This document shows, piece after piece, positions 1 through 8,654 of a stretch of DNA of 40,387 nt (its first letter is position 1; every line of letters starts with the position of its first letter). The translations under genes and the position numbers were made by a program. The stretch covers positions 1 through 40,387 of the forward strand of contig JADLDY010000064.1 in the NCBI GenBank assembly GCA_020846435.1. Direction: 5' to 3'. This DNA is from Deltaproteobacteria bacterium (GTDB lineage Bacteria > Desulfobacterota > GWC2-55-46). The notes under the pieces are model-generated. The model had not been told where the DNA came from. It ran no database searches and saw only the letters and a program-made list of their open reading frames with translations.

Positions 1-3
1 CTG

Positions 4-9
4 TATAAT
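4..9 (+). promoter_or_regulatory. -10 element of the typA promoter
   Basis: TATAAT lies at the very left edge of the window. Any -35 element falls outside. Transcription from here would begin near position 15 and give a leader of about 40 nt that ends in an AGAAGGAAG ribosome-binding site. Confidence 0.4.
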
Positions 10-53
10 GTCTGATTCTATAAAATCTTTTTACACCATACAGAAGGAAGAAT

Positions 54-1853
54 ATGCTGAATCTCAGGAACATCGCAATCATCGCCCACGTCGACCACGG
101 CAAGACGACCCTTGTCGACGCCATGCTCAAGCAGGCGGGCACTTTCCGCACAAACGAGAAGGTCCAGGACAGGGTCATGGACAACATCGACCTCGAGAGA
201 GAGCGCGGAATCACCATCATGGCCAAGAACACGGCCGTGAAGTACAACGACACGAAGATCAACATCGTAGACACACCGGGTCACGCCGACTTCGGCGGAG
301 AAGTCGAAAGGACTCTCAAGATGGTCGACGGCGTCCTTCTTCTTGTCGACGCTTCCGAAGGCCCGCTCCCGCAGACGAGGTTCGTGTTGAAGAAGGCCCT
401 CGAGCTCTCGCTGACCCCTATCATAGTCATCAACAAGATAGACAGGCCTGACGCGAGGATCCAGGAGGTCATAAACGAGGTCTACGACCTGTTCATCGAC
501 CTCGACGCCAATGAAGACCAGCTCGAGTTCCCGATAGTCTACACCAACGCCAAGAAAGGCACGGCAACGACCGACCTCGCAGTCGAGGGGCAGGACTTGA
601 AGCCCCTCTTCGAGCTCATCATAAAGACCGTCCCGGCCCCGAAGGGCGACCCGAACGCCGTATTGCAGGTGCTCGTCACCAACATAGACTATAACGACTA
701 CGTCGGACGCCTCGCCGTCGGCAGGGTATTCGCCGGCACGATAAGGAACGCGGACAACGTCGCCATGATGCACATCGACGGCAAGATAGTAAAGACAAAG
801 ACCACCGCCCTGTTCGTATTCCAGGGTCTTGAGCGCGCGACCGTCGAAGACGCTTCGGTCGGCGAGATTATCGCGCTGGCCGGCATGGAAGGCATCTCCA
901 TAGGAGACACCATCACCTCGGCCGAAACGCCAGTTGCCCTGCCCAGGATAACCGTCGACGAGCCGACCATATCAATGGTCTTTTCCGCCAACACCTCGCC
1001 GTTCGCCGGCAAAGAGGGCAAGTTCGTAACCTCCAGGAACCTCAGGGAGCGCCTTGAAAAAGAGCTCCTCTACAACGTCTCCATAAGGGTCGACTTCGAG
1101 AAGGCAGACGCCTTCAAGGTCATGGGCAGAGGCGAGCTTCAGCTCGCCATCATCATCGAGATGATGAGAAGGGAAGGCTACGAGCTTTCGGTCTCCATGC
1201 CTGAGACCATCACCAAGACGATAGACGGCAAGCTGCATGAGCCGATGGAGCACCTCGTAATAGACATACCCGAAGAGTTCATCGGCGTCGTCACCCAGCA
1301 GGTCGGCGGCCGCAAGGGCAAGATGCTCAAGATGCAGAACAACGGGCACGGCAGGGTAAGGCTCGAGTTCAGGATACCGTCCAGGGGCCTTATCGGCTTC
1401 AGGTCGCAGTTCCTCACCGACACCAAGGGAACCGGCCTGTTGAACCACCTCTTCGACGGCTACGAGCCGTGGCACGGCACCATCTCCAAGAGGCAGAACG
1501 GCGTTCTTGTATCAGACAGGTCGGGAGTGACCACCATATACGCGCTCTTCGGCATACAGCCCAGAGGCACGCTGTTCACAAAGGAAGGCACGCCTGTTTA
1601 CGAAGGCATGCTCATCGGCGAGAACTCGAGGGAAAACGACATGGACGTCAATGTCGTCAAGGAAAAGAAGCTCACGAACATGAGGGCCTCTGGCTCTGAC
1701 GATTCCATGTTCCTGTTCCCGCCCCGCCAGATGACCCTTGAGCAGGCCTTGGAGTTCATACAGGACGACGAGCTCGTCGAGGTGACGCCCCAGTCCATAA
1801 GGCTCCGTAAGAAGATACTCGAAGCAGGGAAGAGGCCGAAGAAGAAGGACTGA
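54..1853 (+). CDS. typA: Ribosome-associated translational GTPase TypA/BipA
   Basis: The 599-residue product has the usual TypA/BipA length and is related to EF-G. The family binds the 70S ribosome and helps large-subunit assembly and stress adaptation. GTPase motifs are visible in order: G1 AHVDHGKTT (about residues 11-19), G2 around RGITI (51-55), G3 DTPGH (73-77) and G4 NKID (127-130). Translation-factor domains follow, and the C-terminal part has the family motif [18 protein letters not shown]. The ATG follows AGAAGGAAG at a good distance. A strong hairpin terminator follows the stop codon. Family assignment is secure; the physiological role is known from other bacteria only. Confidence 0.97.
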   Translation: MLNLRNIAIIAHVDHGKTTLVDAMLKQAGTFRTNEKVQDRVMDNIDLERERGITIMAKNTAVKYNDTKINIVDTPGHADFGGEVERTLKMVDGVLLLVDASEGPLPQTRFVLKKALELSLTPIIVINKIDRPDARIQEVINEVYDLFIDLDANEDQLEFPIVYTNAKKGTATTDLAVEGQDLKPLFELIIKTVPAPKGDPNAVLQVLVTNIDYNDYVGRLAVGRVFAGTIRNADNVAMMHIDGKIVKTKTTALFVFQGLERATVEDASVGEIIALAGMEGISIGDTITSAETPVALPRITVDEPTISMVFSANTSPFAGKEGKFVTSRNLRERLEKELLYNVSIRVDFEKADAFKVMGRGELQLAIIIEMMRREGYELSVSMPETITKTIDGKLHEPMEHLVIDIPEEFIGVVTQQVGGRKGKMLKMQNNGHGRVRLEFRIPSRGLIGFRSQFLTDTKGTGLLNHLFDGYEPWHGTISKRQNGVLVSDRSGVTTIYALFGIQPRGTLFTKEGTPVYEGMLIGENSRENDMDVNVVKEKKLTNMRASGSDDSMFLFPPRQMTLEQALEFIQDDELVEVTPQSIRLRKKILEAGKRPKKKD

Positions 1854-1885
1854 AGTCCGGCCTTACAGCAAAACAATACAAACAG

Positions 1886-1918
1886 AAAAGCCGCAGGCTC
1901 AACGCCTGCGGCTTTTTT
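1886..1918. terminator. Intrinsic terminator after typA
   Basis: Stem GCCGCAGGC (1890-1898), a 5-nt loop, then GCCTGCGGC (1904-1912) and six T. The A-rich left flank also lets it act on the minus strand. It is nearly identical to the hairpin at 2077-2112. Confidence 0.88.
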
Positions 1919-1949
1919 ATATAAGAAGATTCAAAACTCCAGAGAACAA

Positions 1950-2072
1950 CTGATTGCTCAAAAAGTTCCAGATGCGAGGAGACGAAAAGCGAGGAGTGAG
2001 GCGTACTTTTTTGTACGCCGCAATGACGAGCTTTGATGACGACAAAGCAGATGGGACTTTTTCAGCAATCAG
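1950..2072. repeat. Palindromic repeat family R1, copy 1
   Basis: This is a 123-bp imperfect palindrome. CTGATTGCT (1950-1958) matches AGCAATCAG (2064-2072) as a perfect 9-bp inverted end, and the pairing continues inward through the AAAAAGT/ACTTTTT arms. In the middle lies a hairpin GGCGTAC-TTTTTT-GTACGCC. The second copy is at 16426-16548. The element lies between two almost identical terminator hairpins. No ORF is visible, so it resembles a REP- or MITE-like non-coding element. Confidence 0.8.
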
Positions 2073-2076
2073 AAGA

Positions 2077-2112
2077 AAAGCCGCAGGCGTTACATAACGC
2101 CTGCGGCTTTTC
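2077..2112. terminator. Bidirectional intrinsic terminator of nhaD
   Basis: The stem is AAAAGCCGCAGGCGTT, loop ACAT, then the full complement ending in TTTT. It lies downstream of the minus-strand nhaD and can end transcripts from both sides. With the terminator at 1886-1918 and repeat R1 it accounts for the 348-base gap between typA and nhaD; nothing else is visible there. Confidence 0.85.
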
Positions 2113-2201
2113 TTTTATTCCTCCGGGAAGGTTTGGGCCCTTACAGGAGGATGCCCGAAAATGCCCTCCCCTCCCCGGAGCGCCCCTGTGAGGGCAGCCT
2201 T

Positions 2202-3497
2202 TCAGTGGCTCATGCCTTTTACGATGAACCACCACGCGACAATGCCGCCGATGTAGCCAAGGGCAATTACCGGCGTCCACTTGAGATGAGACATGAAGGT
2301 GTAAAGATCGCGCCTTACGCCCATGACGGCGACCCCCGCGGCTGAACCTATGGAAAGAAGGCTTCCGCCTGTGCCTGCAGTAAGGGTTATGAGGAGCCAC
2401 TCGTCAAGGCCCATAGCCGGGTTCATCTGCAGCACGGCGTACATGACCGGGATGTTGTCGATGACCGCAGAGATGACGCCGACGGCTATGTTCGCGTTGG
2501 TCGGCCCGAACCCTCCGTACAGGTTCGCGCTCAGGAGAGCGAGGTAGCCTATGTACTGAAGCGCGCCCACGGCCGTTATTATGCCGAAGAAGAACAGGAG
2601 CGTGTCGAACTCTGCCCTCTCTATCTTCTTGAAGATATTGAAATTATCGCTAATTTCAGAGTTGTTAGAGTCTTTTTTCTTCAGGTAATAGCCCATGAAC
2701 ATCAGAAAGCCCAGGCCTGTCATCATGCCGAGGAACGGCGGCAGGTGAAGGAACTGATGAAAGCTCACCGCCGTGGCTATGGTTAGGAAGCCGAGTATTA
2801 TGACCCTTCTGGCGCCGGGCTTCATCCTTATGGTCTCTGTCGAGCCTTCGGGCCTACCCTTGGGCAGGAAGAAGAACATTATGATAGCCGGAATGAACCA
2901 GTTGACAACCGACGGGATGAAGATGTACATGAACTCCAGCGTGCTTACCCTGCCGGCTGTCCAGACCATGAGGGTCGTTATGTCTCCGAAGGGGCTCCAC
3001 GCTCCTCCGGCGTTGGCGGCGATTATGACATTGATGAAGGCCGGGACGACGAAGGCCCTGTTTGAGCTCACCGCCGCGACGACCGTCGCCATGAGGAGCG
3101 CGCTGGTGAGGTTGTCGGCGACCGCTGAAAGGAAGAAGGTTATTATGCCGGTTATCCAGAACAGCTGGCGAAAGCCGTAGCCCTTCCTGAGGAGCCACGA
3201 TTTGAGCGAATCAAAGACCATCCTTTCCTGAAGGGTGTTGATGTAGGTCATGGCCACCAGGACGAAGAAGAAGAGCTCGGCTATCTCTCCTATCATGTGC
3301 TTTACATGCTCTTCAGCGTGCCCGCCGCCGATTGTTGCCTCGTACCCCGCCACAAGCGCCCAGATGAGGCAGCCTATCAATATTACAGGCTTGGACTTGC
3401 GCAGGTGCAGCTTCTCCTCGAGAATAACAAGCGCGTACGCCAGAATAAACGCGGCGACGCTGACATAACCGACCCATGAAGCTGTAAGCGAATCCAT
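2202..3497 (-). CDS. nhaD: NhaD-type Na+/H+ antiporter
   Basis: The 431-residue polytopic membrane protein belongs to the NhaD branch of the ion transporter superfamily, which exports Na+ in exchange for H+. Family sequence is visible: SAVADNLTSALL near residue 125, then NAGGAWSPFGDITTLMVW with its conserved acidic and polar residues, and near the end SAVIDNIPVMYA and TAGTGGSLLSIGSAAGVA. The reading frame is open 24 codons further upstream, but the ATG at 3497 is chosen because GGTGGGGAG lies just before it and the protein then begins directly at the first membrane segment. The leader contains an intrinsic terminator on the same strand (3570-3616), so expression may be attenuated. Confidence 0.93.
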   Translation of the reverse strand: MDSLTASWVGYVSVAAFILAYALVILEEKLHLRKSKPVILIGCLIWALVAGYEATIGGGHAEEHVKHMIGEIAELFFFVLVAMTYINTLQERMVFDSLKSWLLRKGYGFRQLFWITGIITFFLSAVADNLTSALLMATVVAAVSSNRAFVVPAFINVIIAANAGGAWSPFGDITTLMVWTAGRVSTLEFMYIFIPSVVNWFIPAIIMFFFLPKGRPEGSTETIRMKPGARRVIILGFLTIATAVSFHQFLHLPPFLGMMTGLGFLMFMGYYLKKKDSNNSEISDNFNIFKKIERAEFDTLLFFFGIITAVGALQYIGYLALLSANLYGGFGPTNANIAVGVISAVIDNIPVMYAVLQMNPAMGLDEWLLITLTAGTGGSLLSIGSAAGVAVMGVRRDLYTFMSHLKWTPVIALGYIGGIVAWWFIVKGMSH

Positions 3498-3552
3498 GAA
3501 ACTCCCCACCTTTTTTACTCTGTATGAGTGTTTTACATATGCTGAAAAACTT

Positions 3553-3640
3553 GCGCCCGGCTCAGGCACAAAAAAAGGCCGACAAAAGGGTGTAAACTAA
3601 AACCCCTTTATCAGCCTTCTCTCCCGTCGAAACCGGGCGC
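3553..3640 (-). promoter_or_regulatory. Structured leader of nhaD with long-range stem
   Basis: CCGGGCGC (3633-3640) and GCGCCCGG (3553-3560) are complementary and enclose the intrinsic terminator. The upstream arm can also form a small local CCCG/CGGG hairpin. This is what a riboswitch or attenuator expression platform would look like. I cannot match it to a named Rfam family from memory; a Na+- or pH-responsive element would fit the gene it precedes. The rest of the 3498-3882 gap holds the GGDEF/EAL promoter and leader. Confidence 0.45.
3570..3616 (-). terminator. Leader terminator upstream of nhaD (candidate attenuator)
   Basis: Read on the minus strand, the arms 3616-3602 and 3591-3577 form 15 consecutive pairs (three are G-U wobbles) around a 10-nt loop, followed by seven T. 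There is no T-tract on the plus strand. The only minus-strand gene downstream is nhaD, and the neighbouring gene on the other side is divergent, so this terminator is not the end of a known gene. Confidence 0.82.
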
Positions 3641-3754
3641 GTCCGTCCGCTACAAGTTTGACATATCTATGCCATTAAAAAGAAATGAAGTCAACGGAGA
3701 AAAAACCTGTTCAGGGACGGCCCTATTTGCCGATATTAAAGAAGGGTGAAAGAC

Positions 3755-3783
3755 TTGCCTTTTTCAGTGGTTACGGATATATT
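3755..3783 (+). promoter_or_regulatory. Candidate promoter of the GGDEF/EAL gene
   Basis: TTGCCT (3755-3760), 17 bases, TATATT (3778-3783). Transcription would begin near 3790, exactly where the left arm of an 8-bp GAGCCCGG/CCGGGCTC stem begins. Confidence 0.5.
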
Positions 3784-3789
3784 TACCAA

Positions 3790-3869
3790 AGAGCCCGGCC
3801 ACAGAAGACCGCAAGTACCCTCACCCAGTGAAAATACATCACAGGCCCCCATTCAAACCCCCGGGCTCC
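3790..3869 (+). promoter_or_regulatory. Stem-closed 5' leader of the GGDEF/EAL gene
   Basis: GAGCCCGG near 3791 pairs with CCGGGCTC near 3861, enclosing about 60 nt. The right arm occupies the place where a Shine-Dalgarno sequence would be expected, and no purine-rich site is visible before either candidate start. The loop does not show the conserved core of the c-di-GMP riboswitches that I can recall. Confidence 0.35.
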
Positions 3870-3882
3870 AGTGTCTTTAAAA

Positions 3883-6800
3883 ATGCGCAAGTTCAAATTC
3901 TCTCTTCTCAATAAGGCCGTAGCAGCGACCCTCCTCATCCTGCTGCCGATAATAATCACCTTCGGCGTGAGCTACTGGAACAACCGCAAGGTCCTCGAGA
4001 AGCACCTCCTCGAGGACCTTACCATAATATCCGACGGTTTCGAGAGCCAGGCGTATCAGTTCCTTGAGATGACCAAGCGCCGGGCGATTGACTTCGCCAC
4101 AGACGGCTCAGTCATCTCAATCCTCAAAAGCGGCCAGACGAGCTCGCCGTCTCTTTCAGAACACCTGCGCAAGAACAAACTGCCGATCGACAAAAAAATA
4201 CACGCCATCGCCGTCATCTCGGCCGACGGCAGGGTCGTCGCCTCAACCGGCCAGATGCTCCACGCCGCAGACTTCAGCGCGAGCCCTGTCTTCCTTTCCC
4301 CTGAACACGCTCCCGTGATAGTGGAGCTCAAGCACGGCGCGGACGGAGGCCCGGAGCTGGCCGCTTACGCGCCGGTCAAAGGCCCTGACAACGAGTTTTT
4401 AGGGGTTGTCGCGAACTTCATCATGCTCTCCGAGCTCGAACATGTCTTCACCGGAGAGATAGCGAAAGAACTTGGCGCCATAACAGCCGGGACAGGCCCG
4501 AGACAGACGCTCGACGCGTACATAGTGAACAGGGACGGCCTGATGCTGACCGGCTCCAGGTTCATAAAAGACGCGCCGCTCAAACAAAAGGTCTCTACAA
4601 AACCTGTCGCGGCGTGCCTTGAGCGCAGGCAGGAGACAACCGGGTTCTATACGGATTACAGGGGCGTTGAAGTCGCCGGAGCCTCGATGTGCATGCCGGC
4701 GTTCGGCTGGACGCTGCTTGTCGAGATAGACGCCGAGGAAGCGCTCTACCCTGTCACGGCCACGGGAAGAGGCGCCATTGTGGGCGCCGCCGCCGTAGCG
4801 CTGCTCGTCTGCGTCCTGCTTTTCATTTTTTTCAAAACGATAATCACCCAGCTCCGCGACATTTCCTCCGCCGCGCTCAGGATCTCAGAGGGTGACTACG
4901 GCGCGCTTATCCCTGTGAAGAGCTCCGACGAGATTGGCTGGCTCGCCGAGACCTTCAACATCATGTCAGGCCAGATAAAGGAGCGCACCGGCGCGCTCAC
5001 CCTGAGCGAGGCGCGCCTCAGGAAAGCCCAGAAAATAGCGCGCATGGGGAGCTGGGAGTGGGACATCGCTAACGACAGGCTCTGGTGGTCTGAAGAGATA
5101 TTCGCCATATTCGGCCTTGAACAGAGCAAATTCGGCGCGACCTACGAATCGTTCATAAAATCAGTCCACCCCTCTGACAGGGAGTTTGTCGAGTACTCGG
5201 TACATCAGGCGCTCTACTTCAGGAAACCCTACTCCATCGACCACAGGATAGTGCTGCCGGACGGCGAGGAAAAGATAGTCCACGAGAACGGCGACATCAT
5301 CTTCAACGACGCTGGCCATCCCGTACACATGACGGGCACTGTTCAGGACATCACGGAAAGGAAAAAATCGGAGTTCGAGCTCAAGAAGCTCTCGACCGTC
5401 ATTGAGCACAGCGTCAACATCGTCTTCATAACCGACCGCAAAGGCACGATAGAGTACATAAACCCAACCTTCGAGCTCTTAACCGGCTACACAAAGGCCG
5501 AGGCACTCGGCCAGAACCCGAAGATACTCGCATCCGGCGAGGTGACTGACGCCCAGTACCAGCATATGTGGAAGACCATCCTCTCAGGCCAGACCTGGAG
5601 GAACACCATAAAGAACCGGAACAAGACAGGCGGCTTTTACTGGGTCGACTCGGTCATAACACCCATCAGGGACGAGCAGGGCGACATAACCCATTTCCTC
5701 GCCGTACAGGAAGACGTGACGGCAAAGATGATGTCGGATGAGCGGATAAAATACCTTGCCTACTATGACGAGCTCACGGGACTTCTCAACCGCACCAGGT
5801 TCATAGAACTGGTCGAGGAATGGACGAACATGGCGGCTGGCCTCGGGAAAAGAGCGGTAATGTGCCTCATGGACACCGACCAGTTCAAGCTCCTTAACGA
5901 CAGCTACGGCCACGGCACCGGAGACGAGTACCTCCGCCGCCTCGCCAGGGTCCTCAAGGAGTGCGTTGCCGGATTATACGCGAAGGAGCGGGCCTCGTTT
6001 GACGGCGAGCCTGTCCTTTCGAGGCTCTCAGGAGACGAGTTCGCCGTGTACCTGCCAGGGCTCACGGAAGCCGGGGGAATTGAGGCCGCCGAAGAGATAA
6101 GAAAGACAGTAGAGGCATTCTACTTCAACGAATCGGCGAGCAGCTTTACGATTAGCCTGGGGACTGCCACCTTCCCCGGCAACGGAACCAATGTAAAGGA
6201 GCTACTCACAAAGGCCGACGCCGCCATGTACAGGGCAAAGGAGCGCGGCAGGAACAGGGTGCACGCCTACCGCGACGAGGACCATGACCTCGAGAAGATG
6301 CACTCGAGGCTCGCGTGGAAGGAAAAGATCACGCACGGCCTCAAGGAGGACCGCTTCACCCCGTGGTTCCAGCCCATCCTCGACCTCGAGACAGGGACGG
6401 TCCACCATTACGAGGCGCTTGCAAGGCTCGTCGGCGAGGACGGCAAGATAATCCTTCCCGGCTCGTTCATAGACATAGCCGAGAGGTTCTGCATAGTGGG
6501 GCTCATCGACAGGATGATCATAGAAAAGACGATGCGCAAGCAGTCCGAGATGATGAAGAAGGGCGTGCCCTTGAGCTTCGCCATGAACCTCTCCGGAAAA
6601 GACCTCGGGGACACGGACCTGCTTGACTTCATCAAGGTCAAGATAACCGAGACCAATGCCGACCCCAGGTCCCTCGTCTTCGAGATAACCGAGACCGCGG
6701 CCATAGGCGACCTTGAGAAGGCGACAAGGTTCGTGCGGGCTCTCAAGGAGCTCGGCTGCCACTTCTCGCTCGACGATTTCGGCGTGGGCTTCACCTCGTT

Positions 6801-7095
6801 CACCTATCTCAAGGAGCTCCAGGTCGACTTCATAAAGATAGACGGCTCCTTCATAAAAAAACTGCACGAGAGCCACGAGGACCAGGTCTTTGTAAAGGCC
6901 ATCACAGACCTCGCCAAGGGCCTCAGGATAAAGTCCGTCGCCGAGTTCGTGGAAAACGAGAAGAGCCTCGCCATCCTCAAGTCCTTTGGCGTGGACTTTG
7001 CCCAGGGCTACTTCATCGGGAAGCCTTCACCCAACCTCGAGTTCGCTGGCGGGAAACTCATCCTGCCCAAAAAAGAACAAAGGGCCGCGTCCTGA
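3883..7095 (+). CDS. Membrane sensor with HAMP, two PAS, GGDEF and EAL domains
   Basis: The product is about 1070 residues and would make and/or degrade c-di-GMP in response to an extracytoplasmic signal. Order: membrane segment (about 10-30), periplasmic Cache-like sensor (to about 295), second membrane segment (about 298-320), HAMP (about 325-375), PAS with KIARMGSWEWD (about 385-490), second PAS (about 500-620), GGDEF with the signature SGDEF near 718, and EAL from about 825. The EAL domain keeps YEALARL, the Asn of NLSG, ITET, DDFGVG, FIKIDGSF, AEFVEN and AQGYFIGKP, so phosphodiesterase activity is likely. No RxxD inhibitory site is seen just before SGDEF. The start is uncertain: ATG 3883 is used, GTG 3871 is in frame, and neither has a clear ribosome-binding site. 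Confidence 0.93.
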   Translation: MRKFKFSLLNKAVAATLLILLPIIITFGVSYWNNRKVLEKHLLEDLTIISDGFESQAYQFLEMTKRRAIDFATDGSVISILKSGQTSSPSLSEHLRKNKLPIDKKIHAIAVISADGRVVASTGQMLHAADFSASPVFLSPEHAPVIVELKHGADGGPELAAYAPVKGPDNEFLGVVANFIMLSELEHVFTGEIAKELGAITAGTGPRQTLDAYIVNRDGLMLTGSRFIKDAPLKQKVSTKPVAACLERRQETTGFYTDYRGVEVAGASMCMPAFGWTLLVEIDAEEALYPVTATGRGAIVGAAAVALLVCVLLFIFFKTIITQLRDISSAALRISEGDYGALIPVKSSDEIGWLAETFNIMSGQIKERTGALTLSEARLRKAQKIARMGSWEWDIANDRLWWSEEIFAIFGLEQSKFGATYESFIKSVHPSDREFVEYSVHQALYFRKPYSIDHRIVLPDGEEKIVHENGDIIFNDAGHPVHMTGTVQDITERKKSEFELKKLSTVIEHSVNIVFITDRKGTIEYINPTFELLTGYTKAEALGQNPKILASGEVTDAQYQHMWKTILSGQTWRNTIKNRNKTGGFYWVDSVITPIRDEQGDITHFLAVQEDVTAKMMSDERIKYLAYYDELTGLLNRTRFIELVEEWTNMAAGLGKRAVMCLMDTDQFKLLNDSYGHGTGDEYLRRLARVLKECVAGLYAKERASFDGEPVLSRLSGDEFAVYLPGLTEAGGIEAAEEIRKTVEAFYFNESASSFTISLGTATFPGNGTNVKELLTKADAAMYRAKERGRNRVHAYRDEDHDLEKMHSRLAWKEKITHGLKEDRFTPWFQPILDLETGTVHHYEALARLVGEDGKIILPGSFIDIAERFCIVGLIDRMIIEKTMRKQSEMMKKGVPLSFAMNLSGKDLGDTDLLDFIKVKITETNADPRSLVFEITETAAIGDLEKATRFVRALKELGCHFSLDDFGVGFTSFTYLKELQVDFIKIDGSFIKKLHESHEDQVFVKAITDLAKGLRIKSVAEFVENEKSLAILKSFGVDFAQGYFIGKPSPNLEFAGGKLILPKKEQRAAS

Positions 7096-7200
7096 AACCC
7101 TGCCCCGAGGCAGACCTCCCCGGCTCCATCGCTCATTCCAATTGAAAAAAGCCGCCTTCTGAGTTTTAATGTGCCCGGATTTGAAAACGGGGAGAGACTA

Positions 7201-8574
7201 TTGAAAGAGCGTCTCACAGATACGATAGCGGCCATCGCCACGGCGCAGGGCGAAGGCGGGGTCGGCATAATACGCCTCAGCGGGGTTGAAGCGCTCGAAG
7301 TCGCGTTGAAGTGTTTTCGGCCGACGGGCCCGATCGAGGAAAGGCGCCTCGTCTACGGCAGCATCATCAGCCCTTTATCCGGGAGGCTCGACGTGGGCTT
7401 TCTCGCGTACATGCCCTCCCCCAGGTCCTATACAGGAGAGGACGTAGTCGAGCTCCACTGCCACGGCGGCCCGCTCCTACTGCGCGAAGTCCTCTCAGCC
7501 GTCGTAGACTCCGGCGCGAGAGCGGCCGGAGCTGGCGAGTTCACGAAGAGAGCCTTTCTCAACGGCAAGCTCGACCTCAGCCAGGCCGAGGCTGTAATCG
7601 ACCTCATAAGAGCTCAGACCTCGCTTTCGCTCTCATCGGCAAGGGGCAGGTTAGAGGGCGGCCTCTCAAGGAGAGTCGGGTCGATCAAGGCCCCGCTGTT
7701 GAGCCTCCTCGCCCACATGGAAGCGGAGCTCGATTTCACGGAAGAGGAGATCGACGGCCTCCCCTCTGAGGCGATAGCCCTTAAAATCTCGGAAGCGGCA
7801 GAGGCCGCAGGCAAACTCCTGTCCACCTTCAACGAAGGCAGGGCCCTGAGGGAAGGCGTAGCCACGCTCATACTCGGGCGGCCCAACGCAGGTAAATCAA
7901 GCCTCCTCAACGCGCTTCTCCAGGAGGAGCGCGCCATAGTGACGCCTCTTCCCGGCACGACGCGCGACGTCATAGAAGAGACCCTTGAAGTAAGGGGCAT
8001 GCCAGTGCGCCTCATGGACACGGCAGGCCTGCGCGAGGCCGCTGACGAGGTCGAGGCCATAGGCGTGCGCCTTGCCATGGAAAAGGTCGGCACAGCCGGC
8101 CTCATCATCTATGTCGTTGACCTTACCGCTGACTTCAGGGAGGATATCGAAATACTCTCAGGCCTGCCGGAAGACAAGACGATAATCGCCGCGAACAAGA
8201 TGGACAAGGACGCAGGCAGGCTGGGTGAAGCCCTCACTGCCTTCGAGCGTTTTTCAATCGCTCCTATCTCGGCGATAAAAGAGGACGGCCTCGAAGCTTT
8301 GAAAGACCTCATTTTCGAAAAAGCGACAGGCGTTAAAACCGCGATGGAAACTCCAGTCGGAGAGCTTATCAGTTCAGTGCGCCACAGGGACTGCCTCGTA
8401 AAATGCGTTGAAGCCCTCCAAAGGGCCTCCTCCGCTCTCTCGACAAGACTGCCGAGGGAGCTTGTCGCGTCCGACATACGCGCCTCGATAGACGCTCTCG
8501 CTGAGATAACCGGCGAGACGACGAGCGAGGACATACTCGACATAATCTTCAGCTCATTTTGCGTGGGCAAATGA
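7201..8574 (+). CDS. mnmE: tRNA modification GTPase MnmE
   Basis: With MnmG, MnmE places the (carboxymethyl)aminomethyl group on U34 of tRNAs reading two-codon boxes. The N-terminal formyl-THF-binding-like domain starts with DTIAAIATAQGEGGVGIIRL. The inserted G domain has GRPNAGKSS near residue 226, PGTTRD near 251, DTAG and NKMD. The extreme C-terminus is FCVGK, keeping the conserved Cys. TTG 7201 is preferred (457 residues) because GGGGAGAG sits about 5 bases before it and the family starts near this point; a GTG at 7171 is the in-frame alternative. MnmE here is not next to yidC/jag, its common location, although its partner mnmG is in the window. Confidence 0.95.
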   Translation: MKERLTDTIAAIATAQGEGGVGIIRLSGVEALEVALKCFRPTGPIEERRLVYGSIISPLSGRLDVGFLAYMPSPRSYTGEDVVELHCHGGPLLLREVLSAVVDSGARAAGAGEFTKRAFLNGKLDLSQAEAVIDLIRAQTSLSLSSARGRLEGGLSRRVGSIKAPLLSLLAHMEAELDFTEEEIDGLPSEAIALKISEAAEAAGKLLSTFNEGRALREGVATLILGRPNAGKSSLLNALLQEERAIVTPLPGTTRDVIEETLEVRGMPVRLMDTAGLREAADEVEAIGVRLAMEKVGTAGLIIYVVDLTADFREDIEILSGLPEDKTIIAANKMDKDAGRLGEALTAFERFSIAPISAIKEDGLEALKDLIFEKATGVKTAMETPVGELISSVRHRDCLVKCVEALQRASSALSTRLPRELVASDIRASIDALAEITGETTSEDILDIIFSSFCVGK

Positions 8575-8654
8575 GTTTTATTGCCTTGCGGCCGTCTGCC
8601 CCGCCTTTTTATGCTATATTGAAAATCTGAAATAGTGACAACGGACTGACGCTC

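Noticed and set aside
18-1475. Long minus-strand ORFs opposite typA (251 and 167 residues)
   Set aside because: They are antisense shadows of a strongly coding gene, with arginine- and valine-rich compositions and no family motifs.
3610-3640. tmRNA-like GTTTCGACGGG on the minus strand
   Set aside because: The motif resembles the tmRNA 5' end, but no matching tRNA-like 3' half or tag-coding region is found within range, and a terminator follows after about 20 bases.
3790-3869. c-di-GMP riboswitch upstream of the GGDEF/EAL gene
   Set aside because: The conserved core sequences of the GEMM classes are not visible; only a closing stem is.
7171-7200. GTG 7171 as the mnmE start
   Set aside because: TTG 7201 has a good ribosome-binding site and fits the family N-terminus; the upstream residues do not.
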